This document shows, in pieces, positions 27,801 through 42,800 of a stretch of DNA of 64,000 bases. A program made the translations under genes and the position numbers. Position 1 is the first letter of the stretch. Each line of letters begins with the position of its first letter. The notes under the pieces were generated by a model. The model worked only from the letters and a program-made list of their open reading frames with translations, ran no database searches and was not told where the DNA came from. The DNA comes from Distichodus sexfasciatus (taxonomy: Eukaryota > Chordata > Actinopteri > Characiformes > Distichodontidae), in contig JAVGVS010000011.1 of assembly GCA_032718565.1 (NCBI GenBank), forward strand, positions 4,209,404 to 4,273,403. The letters are read 5' to 3'.

Positions 27801-30800
27801 AAACTGGGACACATACAAAAGTAGTGTATTTTTTATTATTTGCAGGTATAACTTAATTAATTTTCTTTTATCTAGCAAATTTAATAAGGTATTTATTTGT
27901 TTTGGTATTTCATGAACTGCTTCCTTAGTAGATGAATTATTTTTCCATGGCCTATTGTGTCCCATGCCGTGCCCCCTTAGGCGAACGTCTGTGTAGACAA
28001 CACTTGCTGATTGAGGGTACTTTTTGAAGCCTCTTTTATTGTTACCTTGCTATGGTTAAACTTCAAGAGAGGAATGATGAGAGAGCGGTTAACCCTGGTA
28101 TCTAGCCCTCACTTAGCTGTGTCCTTTTCAGTTGAGTGCTTTGTTGGTGTTGCTCTGAAACATCTTATAGAGGGTGAAGGGAAATTTTGATGTCTTCATT
28201 GGTCACTTTACAATAATATTACAGAGTAACTTACTTGATGAAAAGATGGGACATTTTTTGATGTGGATCCTCAAACAACATGGCTGCTCTAAACCAGTGT
28301 TGTTGAACACCTCTCCAAAAATAAGCTTGAGTGTTTTCTTTTTATCCAAACCTAATTGCCTTCATTTTCTTGCATTACATTTTGGCTGGCCTTGATGGTG
28401 GTTAATTCTATTTTTATTTACATCTTACTCAAAGCTTTCAAAGAGTTCAGCGGGTTCATACGTCTGTTGATTTCTTCCCTCTTGAAGTACATTAACTCTG
28501 AGTGTGGAGATAAAAGTTGCTTTGCTACTTTAGCTGAGTGTAAGATAACAGAGCTCAAAGAATGCCAACACTGACCCTGTAGTGCTGCTTGTGTTTGGTT
28601 ATGCTGTATTTTATGTTATCAGACGAGTGTGACTGTACAGTAAAATGACCAGCAGCTACTACTGTGCTGAACCGAGCAAGATCTGCTTGGTGATTGACTC
28701 TGAACCTTCCCTTCAGTTTTCTTTTGAGGAAATCCTTCATTCTGGACTGGCTGAAACATTTAATAACTTATTCTTGGCTTCAAAGAATTCTAAAAGGTCT
28801 ATTAAGTGTCATGAAGATTTACATGCATGATAAATACAGAAAAGGTACAGGACAGTAGAACAGAGCACAGTGTACAATAACTAAAGAGCACAATAGGAAA
28901 AAAATAATGCCTGATAGTGTTCTTTTCATGATACTAATTTTGTGTAACACATTGTGTTGATTTCACAGATTTTTAACCGAGCTGTGTTATTCTCAATTAA
29001 TTACCTCTTTTAGTGAAGTTATTCCTTTGTGGGTTTAACCAACCCTGCGTTCCCATGATGGATATTTTCTACATCTCTAAGTATCAGGGGTCAATACACT
29101 AGCAGTGAATCTAAGCAAATGCATCCTTTTAAGCCCTAAACCTTTTTATTCAGACATGCTCCTCCATGTGCTTGCAATATTTTTTGGTCTTTGTGTGTGG
29201 GTGCGTGCTGACAAGGCATGTGACCTTCATATCTGCTCATCCTTCTGCTATTAATTTTAGTGTTTTGTAGGGATGCCAAATGCTCATGTTGATTTGGGCC
29301 TTAAGTAGAGACTTGATCTCTTCCCAACCTTCCTCTGCTAATCCTTTCTTTTTAATCTCAAGAGTTCCGACTGTATGAATAATGTTACAAAAGACAGCAA
29401 ACAATTACAAAACATTGTATATGAAATTTTGCTGCGTCCCAGTTTTTGAAATCTTATCACTGGGGCTTTGTGTAGTGTTTTATGAAAATACTGTAGGTTT
29501 CATGTAAATATGCTGATATTGACATTGTGGATTATCCATAGAGCTTGGCATGAAGATTTAGTGTGCTGGGTGGTGGGGAAATGATGCATAGACTGTATTT
29601 GACTCAGAATCTGGGTTTTGTCAAGCATCCTGATGAAAACCTTGAGTTTTATCTCAAGTCTCTCCGAGTTCCTGTGAGCGGATGCCATGGTAGCCATTTA
29701 CCAGATGAATTGTGTGTTTGTATCAAAGGAAGTGACGGCTATCAATTTAAGAGCAGGGCTTCACTTTCACCATGCTTCCGTGCCAACCTGGGGGCATTCC
29801 AGTACTGCCTGGCTGACCACTTTTACACTAGAACAGTACAGTAACTCAAACGCAAAACTTCAAGGAAACCTGAAAATATCGTCAGCCATGCATCAATGCC
29901 ATAAAGTGAAGCAGTCCTTTGCACAGGTGTAAGGATTTTTGGTCTGGAAGGTGTGATGCCAAGTTAAGTATTTTATTAGTTACCGAAACCACATACCAAG
30001 CCTAAAGATTAAAAATCGGGTCTAATTTTAGGCCTACATTTTTCTGCATGCATGGTCATAGTAGACAATGGGGAAAAAGAAATGTGAACTGACATCCTGC
30101 TGATGTGTAATGTTGGGGTTCATAGAACAGTATGGTGGTGTTAGAGCATTGGAGTTAATTAATCAGCACCTGCATGCTGGTTCAACTTCAAAGCTTCTCT
30201 GAGCTTTGCCTCATCTGTGTTCAGCTTTTCCTGTCTTATTCCGGGGTCTTAGTCCTCTTATAGGTGCAAGACGGTGACCTAAGGGCTTCTCTTTCAACTG
30301 AACAAAGTGAAAACAGAAGTAAAAGCAGGTGTTTATGCATTGTTCATTTGAGAATAGAAGGCAAGGAAAGCCTTTTAGTTTTTTGGGGTGCGTTTTGGTT
30401 CTGATGAGAAGTGCTTCTGTAGTGAGACTACAGCTGCAGTTCTGAACTATGATTTCTCAAGCTCTGCTCATGCTGAAATAGATCCGAGTGCTGTAGAGCT
30501 GGATCAGGACCAGTAATGATTGTGAAAGTGCTTGAAGTGTGTGAGTTGAGTACTAGCTGAGTTTGCTGTGATTACTTGGACATAGTTCATAGTTAGAACC
30601 TCCTAGGGGCCAAATTAGGGTGATGGTGAAGTTTGCAGAACTGTCTAAAATGAACTGGGTATCTTAGAATCACAATGCAACTTTGAATCCTATTTATCCT
30701 TGGCTAGACTCAAGAACAACAGGGTGTGCTTGGCAGCGTAAATCATTTAGGAATCATAATTTTTGACGCGTAAGCAGGTGAGTTAATTGCCTTGTGAGTT

Positions 30801-33800
30801 AATCTGTGTAGGTTGCTACATGTCTTATTGATTTTTATTATGACTTGATCTAGTTGACATTATTATTTTTAAAATTTCATTTTATAGATTTTGTGTGCTT
30901 TTTGCTTGACTTTTACGAATGGGATGGAGGTAGTCTAGTGGTTAAGATACCCACCTGCTCTGGATAAAGTGAGTGACTGATGGCTCATGAACTTCAGTGG
31001 CACATTTACTGGTCCAGGATTTGAACCGACGACCCTCAGCGACAGGGCCGTGACAGTACCAACTGCCTCAAAATATCTGGATAAGAGCATATGGTGTAAA
31101 TTGAAAGGTAAATGTTTTAATTAGCTTGGTTTTCTTCATGGAGTTCCCCGTTAACTCTCGGTGGTGTTTTTCCGGCATGTTCAGCAACCTGCACATCTCG
31201 CATGGCACTGAAAATAGCTGTTTTACTTAAATATTCAAGGCATTTCTACTTCTGTTGTTGAAAAACATCACAGAACATGAGAAATTTAAGACATATGACA
31301 CATATGAACATCCAGTGTTGGAGACCCTCGGCCAATTTGATGTCAGTTTCATATCAGTTCTAATATGTTTTGACCTTGGCTCTTTGAAAATTGTCTGTGG
31401 AAAAATAAATGTTACTTCTCTCTTTTAACGTCTGTCTTTAACGTATGATCTGTTCTATGGCTATAATGGCTGTTTGAAGGAATTTCTGGATTTTTTTTTT
31501 TTTTTTTTAACATGCACCCAGACCTGTTCATACATATATGCATAAATATGCAAAAGGCCGAGACTGGTTTCCATAATGCTGCCGTTTGTGTTTCTATTTA
31601 GTTTCGTTATTCTGTTAGCAAAAACGTTGTGAGAACAGTGTAAGTGAGAAAGTGCCTGCAGCTAATTTGCAAATTAAGTTACACACAATTTGTATAGCAG
31701 ACCATTATTGTTTGAACGTAAACAATCCATCTCTAGCATGGGGCAGAACCAGGGTCTTATTAATATGTTCATTTGAAATATTCTTTGCCCTCTATAAATG
31801 CATTCAGAAGGAAAGTTAATGGTGGTTGTCCCTCATCAGCCATGTCAAAGGAAAAAGAAAGGCTTCCTCCAGACAGGTAAATGGAGCTTTCACAGCAGGA
31901 AAAGCACTGATCCGAAAACAAACATTAAGGTCTTTAAAGCATTTCATCTTGGAGCTCTAAAACATGACAGGCAGAAGCATTGTGCCCTGCAGTGTTCTCA
32001 TGTGGGACTCCTGTGCGTGTTCGTACCTGAGCTCTGTTTGAGGGTTGCTGATGAAGCGAGACCCCTAAACTAGTGCTCAAGTTGATGGAGAGGTATTGCA
32101 GAATCATGACTTTCCACAAAGTGCAGGTTTTCTGAATACCGGTACACTGATTACGTACCTTCCTGAACTGCTGCTGTCATGTCTTGATGTTTTTGTGTGT
32201 TGCTAAACTTGCTGTGTTAACTTTAGCATTAAAAGAAGTAATTGAAAAAAAATCACAAATCTATTGTTGTAATCTTGTGTTTTTGGTCTGATCTTTCCAT
32301 CTTTTTTGGCAGAAAATGAAGGGAAATACGGTCAAGTTTCCAACAAACAAAAAGAACGCACAGATGCTCAAGCTACTCCTGAAGAGGACAAACCTTCTAA
32401 GAAAGGTCAGCAGGATCACAAAGGTGATTTATGGGTAACATAGGCAGGGCTTGGGCACACAAAAGCGAGATAAATGCCATGTCATTGTTAAGCCAGAATT
32501 AACCTATTTTCTCTGAGGCACAGCACAACCCAGGTCAGCAGCCTCAAAGATTACAGAAAACCTGAAATCCCGGTGGAGGCGTTTATTAATAGCACTGGCT
32601 GCCGGCTCAGAAAGAGATGACAAAATTGTCTAAGACCCTTGACATATGTGTGTCGGACCAGTGTTGATGCGTTTACCCTTAAATCTAGTGTCCAGTGAGG
32701 GGTTATTTCAGTACCAGGCATTAGAGCCCTCCTCCTGTCTGGCTGCACAAGCTATATGCAGGCTTTAAAATGCAACACAGCCCATATTTTCTTGTTCTGT
32801 TGATTAGATTATTCAGAGTAGATAGAGCTTCTGTTTGAGGTCCCTTGAGGATTTGGTGCTTGGCATAGATCCATGTTCTCCTGCACCTAGCGGACAGCCT
32901 ACCAGCACCACCTCAAAACAAACATCAGTGTGATAGACTGTGATAACATTCACCACTCTGTTTAAAGAAGTCTGTTTTTAGAAAGTTTGTTTTGCAGCAC
33001 AGGACAGTCAGTAGTAGGGTTGTGAAATCTTGTCCATGTAGGAACAGCATGCATTTTGGAAGTTTGGAAGATCAGATGTGCAGGTTTACAATCTTACATT
33101 ACTACTAGTATTGTAAACCAAAGGCTGCAAAAATGATCCTATAAAATGTAGGGATGCTCGATATGGAAATTATTCGGCCGATGCCGATATTCATTGTTTT
33201 TTATGCTATATCTGTAGATGCCGATAAATGAGGGAGGAAGCGTTGAGTGTGCAAAGACGAGATATTTTGCTCACTAATGTTCATAACATTCCATTTTAAG
33301 ACCTCGGACTTTAGACATGCCATAAGTCCAACTTCTAAAGCAATACAATAAATGCATCATTAAATATCAGCTGGAAATATTGGGCAAATCTAAGCATCGG
33401 TCTGATGCCGATGACTTAAACAAAGCAATTAACGGCCGATTCTGATACAGTTCCAATATCATCGTGCACCCCTAATAGAATGAATATCAACAGGATAATG
33501 TTAATGTTCATTTTCTAACCCTGTGTGTTTATCTCTGGAAATAGAGCCCAACATCTTTTTTTTGTGTCCTCAGAGGCTGGAGGATTGGGTGGTAGGAATG
33601 TGTTTGCCCGCATGCTGAAGGTGGCACAGCGCTACTTTGCAGATCACACCAAGCCCAACACTCTGACTAAGGTACAGTTTGTGTGATACCAACATGCACA
33701 CTTTATCCGTTCGAGTGTTGAAAACATTGACGTCGGTATTTGTCTGTGCCCCTGCTTGCAGGTTAAAGCTTCTCCTATGAAACGGAGCCCCTCTTTTGGC

Positions 33801-36800
33801 CGCCCGTCTAAGAAAAGGAACTCGGCCTCCTTCACTCAAGCACAGGTGTACACACACACAAGGATTTTTGTTGTAAATCTTTTAATGTTTATGGCATTTA
33901 TTATTATTTCGCTGGACAGGTCTCTGTTGATTCTTCATTGACATTTATAAACTTTGTAAGGAAATGCTTTTGAAAGGGATTTTCTCAGACTCTGGTTGAG
34001 GGTGGAGTGATTATCTGTGCTGTAACAATGTGTAACACGCAAACCTTTGCTCTGTTCTTAATAATGGAGACCCTTAAGGCTTCTCGGATGTGAGGGTATC
34101 ATTACAGTTTGGGCGACAGTTGCTGTTCATTGTGCTGAAATGGGTCACCTTGTTACTCCAGGAGGTTTTGGATTTACACTGAAATTTCGAGCACACAGTT
34201 TTTCTGCCACCTGTCAGAATTAATCACAGCTTTTGCTTGGCTGTTTCCTTGCTGCAGACGAGGTTGTGTAAGAATTTGTTTTGCTTAATGTGTTTTCCCT
34301 GTCTGTGTGGGACTAAATAATGAGTCTGTTTTTGTTTTTCCAGAGGAGACTAAGCCAAAGCAGACAGTCCCACCATGCAGGTGGGGGCGAGGTCAGAACA
34401 GGACCACTCCCCGCTCGGGATTCTGGGGGCGGTACAGCTGAGGACAGGTCTGTGAGTGTGTGTGTGTGCGCGTGTGTATGTACATAACTGTGAGTATGTG
34501 TATAAATATGGATAAGAGTGAGAGACTTTTCAGGCAGTGGGATATTCAGTATTTTCAATACTTCTCATGTTTTCTGTAAGATTTCCCGAAGTTATTTTCT
34601 CATTAATGTTCAAACCCACACGCTGTGTACAAATGCACTGTTCTAGTTAATCATTGATCTTGTTGATCAAGTTTTTTTTGTTGTGGGTTGTGGGTTGATT
34701 TATGGCTTTTGGATCCACACACTTGGTTTGCCAGTTGAGTAACCGGCTGCTAGAACTTGCTTTGGGCACTCTCATCCCACCCATGCCCTCTAGTAACAAT
34801 GTGTATGAGAACTTGGTTCACAATGTGCAGACGTCATCCCCTTTGGTGTGTGTGTGCGTGTGTGTATAAGGACGTGTGTGTATGCGCGCAGGTTTGTCTC
34901 AAGGTACATTACTGAAATACTCTGTACCAGAACACTCCGTGCTCCAGCTGTATGATCAGCCACTTGTTTGTGTCACTTTAATTTGATTTTATTTACAGCT
35001 GGGTTGGGTAGCATCAGTGTTATAGTTTTGAGGTTAGATGCTGTTATTAAATGCCATTTTAAGCTTATTTTTAACAGTATTTAAATTATTTCTGTAAACT
35101 TTTTATACAAATTTTAGAGCAAAGAAAAAGAAATGGATCAAATGGTAGTACCACATTCCCACGCGTCTTTTATAGGTTAATTTTACTGCTCTGAACGACA
35201 TTTGGAGCTTCCTTTTGAAAAAGGCTGAGAATTTTAAAAGTTTCAAAACCACTTCACTTCTGCCTGCGGAAAATGCCTTAAACACTGACTCTTTCTTAGA
35301 AAATTCTTAATGAATGCTTGTTGAATTTGTACCAGTTTGTTGGAGCGGTCTGGAACGTCTCTAGTCAGAGCAGGAAGAAGAATGAGAACACCTTTGTGCT
35401 GAGGTTTTTGGGACGATGCTGCATACCTGTCATTCCCCATCAGTCCCATAATAGTGGCAAGTGGCTGAAACTGCTGCAGTGGGCCTGGGGTCGCTAGGGG
35501 TCAGCACACGGATTATCCTGATTAAACAAGACGAGGAAATGATTTGGCTGTGTGGGAGAGCGCGGTGCTTATGCTGTCATCGCTGAGGCCAAAGCCCAAG
35601 TCTCCAGCCCTGGGCCGTGTCTCTGCCAGTTTTCAAGTCCTTTCCCACTGAGCAGACACTGAAGACGGGCTGTTTGGTGCTAAAATGTTTTCAGCAGGGA
35701 TTAACTGGCATTAAGATGGTTGTACAGTCAGCTACTGCTGAAGAAATGTAGAGTTATCTCTAATGATGAATTTATTTGATCAGATTTCCACAAGGTTGCT
35801 TTCATGTGGAAGGAGCTTGAATGATGCACATCTCTAATACAGGGAAGCCTCAAGAAAGTGCCAAGGGTCAGTGCTCCAGTGATGTCACAGGTCATTGGAG
35901 GGAATGCCGTGCCTCACTGATTTAATACAAGAATGTTTGCTATTTAGAAGACACTTGTTGACTGATGTTTGTTTTTAGACATCCCACACTTTTTAAATTC
36001 TGGTTGGTTCAAAGCTAAAAGTTTGTCTGAGTGTGTCTGGCTTTTAAGGGAGCTTTCAACAGGTTTTTCGGTTTGTGGTTGTGTGTACGCGTGTGTGCAT
36101 GTGTGCTTGTTTGTCTCATCCTATCAGGCCTGCAGGTGCTTCCTCCCCACTAGTCATTGATGTACAGATAAATTAAACCCTGCTGACGCTTGACACTTCA
36201 TCACATGTAATGGTGTGTGTTGGTGTGGGTGTGTTATTTTTGTCTCCATGAGGGAGGCTGCAGGAGGAAGTTGTGATGGTATGTTTTATGTAACCAACCG
36301 TAAATGTTTGGGAACAACTGAGGAACTTTTATTTTAGTGTGCATACTAGTAGGATGAATTTTCTTTGAGTATTGCTCTGTTAGGTCAGATTTAAAGTTTC
36401 CTTGACACTCTCTTGTAAAATTTCTTTAATCTTTGCTTTTTATTTGAATTTGTACAGCCTTAGGAACAATCAGGGTGAATTTCACAAAAATAAAATGAGT
36501 GAGTGATAATTTGTCATTGTGAACACACCACAGCACAGCACACACTTCACCACAGCAAAATGTGACCTCTGCATTTGACCCATCCATGAAGGAGCAGTGG
36601 GCAGCTCAAGGGCAGTGCCCAGTGAGCAGTGCTTGGGGGCGGTACCTTGCTCATGAGTACCTAAGTAGTACCTTTTACTGATCTGGGATTCTTACCGGCG
36701 ACCTTCTGATCATGGGGCGAACGCCTTAATATTTACACGACTAACTGCCCCTTGAATACGTGTTGTACTTGTATAACCTCATATGTGACAAATAAAGAAT

Positions 36801-39800
36801 CTTGAATATTAAGATATATTTAATGTGGAAATGTATCTGAATTTACAGTAATAGCTTTCCTTTTCCCAGTTCCCAGACCCCCTTGAGGAGGTTAAAGTCG
36901 GGTCCCGTGGGCAGGATCGCCCGTAGGCGCAGCGGTGTCCAGTCCAGCCGAGCAAAGTCTCTCCTGCTCAGGCCCAACCCTGCCCCATCATCCCAGAATG
37001 GACCAGGCCCGGCACCAGCCTCCTCTCGGGATCGTACAGAGGTCACGTCAGAGTGTCGGCAATCCCCACCCAGGTGAGCAGTGGAGCCTTAGGGAATTTT
37101 GAAAAGGTCAGCATTATTTGCCGGATTTTATGGGAAATCACATTGTACATGCAGTGATGGATGATTTGACCTGAAACTTCAGGCTAAAGTGGGTCATTAA
37201 GTTTTTGTTGAAAGACTTTTCTGAAAGTAAAGCCCACAGGGTGGTCTCTAATCTTGGCTGTAAACAAGCCAGACTTGTTGCATTTTTGTCTAGAAGGATG
37301 TAAACATGTCATTAATGCTTTAGTCTTAGATTTGCACTGATAATGTGGTCGTAATGACGTTTAAATTAGAGACCGATCCCTCCCATTCGATGCAATTAAT
37401 CTTGTTAATGTCTTCATGCCGGTGCCCGAGTTAAGCTTAACATTGCACACAAGACCACTGCAACCTAATACCTTAATGACAGGCGGCGTCCCACCCCCCT
37501 CATTTCTCATTGTTTGACCAAATCCAGCTTTGATCTGCTTGAGGACTGTGAGGTTTAGCATTTTTTAAGAAGAAAAGTGTGAGGGCTTCAACATGACCAA
37601 GGCGACTCTGAAATTACTGCGGTGACTCAGAGCTTTAAACATCAGACACACCAAGAATGTCCACAGTTTAACTAAAACCAGGCCTTTACTCTTCCCAAAC
37701 CGCACATGGCTCACCCTGCAAGTAAGACATATAGGGTTTAAATCCCAAAGTGACAATGAAAGGAGAGCTGGTTAATGTGAACAAGGTCTAAGCTGCCGAA
37801 TGCATCTATTTCATTTTGTCATTCCATTGCAATGTTCTACTCGGTGTGTTACAGCCCGTGTTCATGTTTTTCCAGCAGATTTTAACCTGTATATGCCATA
37901 CATGTGCTCTCTCACTCGCACTTACACATCCACACTCGCGCACACACACTGAGACACACTATTTTATTCAATATCTTTCTATTTTCCGGGGCTTAATGTA
38001 TGACATGAATTGTTGAATCAGTTACCCAAAACATACACTCACTCTACAGCACATGCTCTTTATCCTTCTCTCTCTCTCTCTCACCCACGTCAAATGTGCA
38101 CACATTCTCACACACGCCCATATACACACACGTCCGTGATAGACGGAAAAGCTTGTAGGTGTGGAGGAAAAGTGACAGGAGGCCCTGCTGTTCACAGGGT
38201 TATGTCAGCAGCCTCATAAAAAAGCCCCATATTTAAAGCAGTTGTATCCTCCGAGGTCTGCAGAGACCTGCACCCTGACATTTCCAGCACCCTCTCAATG
38301 GAAAGGGACAGCAACAGCTTCAGTGTCCTACAGGATGAAATGACTCGTCACTCTGGAAAACTAGGGCCAGTAGTAGCATGCCTTTTTAACCCCCACTTGT
38401 CTGTGGTTTGGGTCATGACTGCAGCCTTCTCTCTTCATGACATAAGCATCTTCCTCGTGCTGTACAGTTTATGGCATGTACAGATATAAAGTGATAGTTG
38501 CTCTGAAGGCAGGGTATTGTAGCCTCAATCACATCACAATATTTTACTTACTTGATGAACTGAACTTTTAAAGGATGTGCATGTGACTGCATAATTCTTA
38601 GGTTTATGAGGGGTTCTTAACATCTGTGTTGTTTTTAGTATTTCTGACCTTCCCTAACCTCATTACTCCAGATTCCTGATTCATCTCAGGAGAATGTTGG
38701 TAGGACCAGTGTTACAGTAATCACCAGGTTCAAATACCTACTGCGTGCAGAGGATTACTAGGTGTAGTGTATATATAGTGTGCGGTCAGACTCGATATTA
38801 CTGCATTCTTTTAAAAGCAAAGGAAAGGTGAAAAATCATAGGCTGGTATTTTTGCCAATTCAGTTTGCGGACAGTAAAGACCTGCTGTAGGGCGACCCCT
38901 AATCGGAGCAGCCGAAAGAAAAAGCAACTTTTTTATGATAGAAACTGAGACTGTCTGTAAGGTCACTGTCACTAAGCTGGAATAACGTCGTATATACTGT
39001 GCTCTGTCCTCTATAAACTGTTGACTGTTAGGTAAACTGTTAGTTGATTATAGTATGCATTTTTATTTATGTAGTGTTTTGTTAGGACACGTGTTCTGCT
39101 AATTTTGTAAAGCTGGATTTGTTAAAAAAAAAGAAAGAAAGAAAAAAGTACCCAACCCAGCAATGCTATACTGCCATTAATGTTGCAGGTTTTTTTTAAA
39201 ACAGTTAAAGATATAAAAACGAATCCAATTTTAAAGGTAATGTAACATAACATAAACAATCAACCAAAAAATTATATTAAATGGAGATTTTCGTAAGGCA
39301 TTTTCCACAAATTGATTTGTCCTAGCAGCTCTACCAGAGAGTTACTGACTTATCTTGTCAGTTTAATAGACTATTACTGGAATTCAGCTGAAGCAGAAAA
39401 AGAGCACAGATCAGAAAAGTATAAAATGCACTTCAGCCATATTAACACTTGATTAAAGGCAGACTTTCCTGGTTTTGTTGATCAGTAGTTTTTGGGCTAA
39501 ATGAAACAGGCTGGGTTTTGGGAGAGGCCTGGGAAAAAGCCCTGTCCCTCTGTGCCATGCGGGTGCTGTGTTGCGGGCAGTGTGGTGCAGACACCCGATC
39601 CTCAGCGCTGTGTTTGATGTGCCTCTGCAGCTCCCTAGAGAGCGGAGCACATTACGGTGTATCTGGTGGCCCTGACAGAGGCAGAACATGTAGTGCACTT
39701 GGATCCGCTTTGTAGTAGCGACCCACATGCCCGGCCCCGACAGCTCTCCTGCTAGGGAAGGGATTGTCTGTCTTAGTTGGTCAGTGTAAGGAAATTTTTT

Positions 39801-42800
39801 TGCCTTGTTGGTTGACTGATTTTTTTTTTGTTTGTTTGCAGTGCTTTGCAATAGATCTATTCAAATACTTAGCATGAAATATAAATACTTGAATCAACAG
39901 TAAATACAAAATAAATATCAATATTTTAAAAATAATCTATTAATAATCTAAAAAAGCTTGCATTTTATATATTTCATTTGCTGCAGACACACTGTGTTAT
40001 ATTATAGGACTGGATAGTGGTATGAAATTATTGTTCCATTCCTAATATGAGAATGTAAATGTGCCAAAGCCAGTTTGAACAGCGTCAGACTCTCATGTTT
40101 AGGGAAATGTGTCTGATCCTCTCTCCCACGGTCTAGAACTCGAGTAGGTTTTACTAATTTATGACCTGTGGGTTTCCTTATCACAGCTGTGGCAAACGCC
40201 CCAGAAAGCCTTACAGCATCTGTGTGTTTTAGAAACCTAATTCACTGTAGGTTTTCTGTGGGTTTTGAAGTCGCAGTGGGATCTTGGAGGAGAGAATGCC
40301 AAGTGTCGTTGGTTTAATATTCATATCCAGGCTCAAACTAAAATAAGAGCAGCTGTAATATTTATTGAAAGCTCTTTGAATTTGCCAAAAGTAAAGCTGA
40401 TATCATTAGGTGATAGGAACTATTGCATTTTTCCTTCAGGATTTGTAAACAAACCATGAACAAATGCCAATTGCTATGAAGTTTATATCCAATGTTGTAT
40501 GAACAGTTTGAAAGGAGAAACATTGGTGCGTTTGATTTAATTTGTTTTATCACATCATTCAAAATCATTTTGAAGGTGGAGCAATAATTAAATCAGTGTT
40601 TTCATTTCTGGTCATGGAAATGTGGACGCTCCCCCCTTTCCCGGATTTCTGCCTCACTTGTGGAGCTTTTCACAGCTGCTCTGGCTTTTTATTTGTGAAA
40701 TCTCCCGTTGTTGGCCCATGTGCTCTAACTTGCTTTCAGTGGTCTTAGATTGAGATCACTAAGACTCTTTTTTGTGCTCGGATTAAAATCTAAAAAGGCA
40801 TTTTGGGGGGAAAGACACCCCGCTGGGGTGGGATACAACTGGATTCTCAAAACAAACCTGCCCTAGAATAAGGAGCTCCATTCGTATTTGACATGTTGGG
40901 CTGAATGGCTTTTCCATTTTCTTCACTCATTTAGAAACCTCTGTTTGGTATTTTACTGTAGTTTAAGCGTGTCCCTTGTTCTTTTTCAGGAGTCTGCAAG
41001 GGAATATTTTAGTCAAGCCAAACTCGTTGCTGGGTCGGAATTGAACACAGCTGTGCTCCATTGGGATCCTGCCCACTGTCTTTGTGTGCTGCTTCTCAGG
41101 TGTACAGCATGGTATATTCAGATCACCAGTAGCTTTGTGGTGAATACATAAATGGCAAATGAATAGAAAGCATCCTGAATGCAAAAGGTTAATTCTGACA
41201 TGAATATTAATGACTAGGACCAACAATTGCCTCAGCCTTAAATAGTCAGTCTGTCAAACCACCAGTCTTTATGTGATCACTTTTTCATTTTACCTTAACG
41301 AAAGTAATCTGAAATATCCTGAGTAACCTAAAATATTGAAAAATGCTTGGACTGCAGTTCCAGGATGCCAGTGGAAAAGCGCTTAGCATTGTCTGCTAGG
41401 GTAAAGTGCAAAGGTCAACACCTTAATAACCAGCTCATCTCCCATGTTCTGTGTTGCTAAGGGTCAAGAGGTCACCTTCACCTCTTTGTTGAAAGACAAA
41501 AGGTAAAGAGCTCATCCTTGGTAACAGGAGAGCACTAGGAATTGACTTGGTTGTGTGAGGCTTGAAGGAGATTTGACTGACACAAGCAAATCCCACCGTG
41601 CCACTATGGTAAGAAAAAGACAGACAGGGGACGGAGGGATAAAAAGATGAAAAGAGAGGTGAGAGTAAAGGAAAGACAAAGGAGATTCATTGAAATGGAA
41701 AAGAAGAGGGACGGATAATAAAGGTAAGTTAGGATGTATAGAAATTACAGATAGATAAAAAGACAGGCACAATAGAAAGATGGAGATGCAAAGTTGGTGG
41801 AGGTTTGGATGGCGGATACAAAAATGGCTAGAAAAGAACCACAGACACCTCTTACACATGTAGGCAGCAGTGGAGTGAGAGCGTGTGATGGGCAAGAGTG
41901 ACAGTTTGGCTTAGAGGAGTAGTATAATGTAACTTCTGTTTTCCCTTCTCCACGCTGGCGTCTGTCAGATTTGCCTTCTGTCAAACAACATTAACTTTGC
42001 CGTGATCTCATTTCTATCAACCCCACCTAATAATCCCCGCTTCTGTTTGCTTGGAGGGCCAGAATCCAGTCACTCAGGATTAGTTCTCGGAATGGGTCTG
42101 AGATCCGGGCCTCCCTCAGCCCGTCTGTTCTCATTCGGGTCCGACCGTAGCCGGGTGTAGTCATTGTGTAGCGGTCACCAGCAACTCATTGCATCCCCGC
42201 GAGCCCAAAATGCCTCACAGTGCCGGCAAACGCCTGAAATCCACCGTGCCTAAACTCTTCAGCTTAATCTCTCACTCTATAGAGTCGTAGCCGCCCTCAG
42301 TTTGCAGAGCAGTGGCAGCTGTCAGACACACACTCACAAATATACAAACACATTACACACACTGCAAAAAATGAAATCTTAACAAGCCAGAAAATCTTAA
42401 AAAGAAAAAATAGGTCTTGTTTTTATCATTTTAAGAATAACTGACTTGACTAGACTTGTATGTGTGAGATAAATAATCTGATTTTAAGAAACGTTGGCTA
42501 CAGTTATCTTAAGAAAACTTTATTGATTATAAGAACTTCTTAAAATGAAATAAGAAATTTAGTTAAGAGAACTGAAAGGTTCTCATGTTCTCCACTACCA
42601 GTTAAGAAATTCATGACAACTTTGCTTATGCATTATTAAAGCTAAAAACATGGAAAAATTGATTTTTTTTTTCTTGTTTTAGGAGACCATTACAAGATAA
42701 ATTTTCTCACTACATGGCAAATAATTTTGCTTGATTCTGGTACCTTTTTTCTTATTATCTTTTTCTTTTTCTTATTTTCTGACACTGATTTTTTGCAGTG

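Larger units (their letters stand above)
20333..32312 (+). other. 12-kb intron of the TBC gene
   Basis: No exon of the host gene could be placed here. It contains pyrimidine-rich DNA (21200-21720), a reversed SINE (22462-22630), a truncated hAT MITE cut by a reversed SINE (23072-23487), a protein-like antisense ORF (24263-24457), a MITE (25086-25214), a forward SINE (25799-26035) and a composite SINE (30925-31105). From about 26.1 to 30.9 kb I see nothing recognisable. Confidence 0.7.

Noticed and set aside
29563..29844. 93-residue ORF in the 12-kb TBC intron
   Set aside because: Isolated, without splice sites that match the host gene phase and without a recognisable motif.
41512..41895. 127-residue ORF on the - strand
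   Set aside because: Product of a GA-rich tract read in reverse; low-complexity Ser/Leu/Phe.
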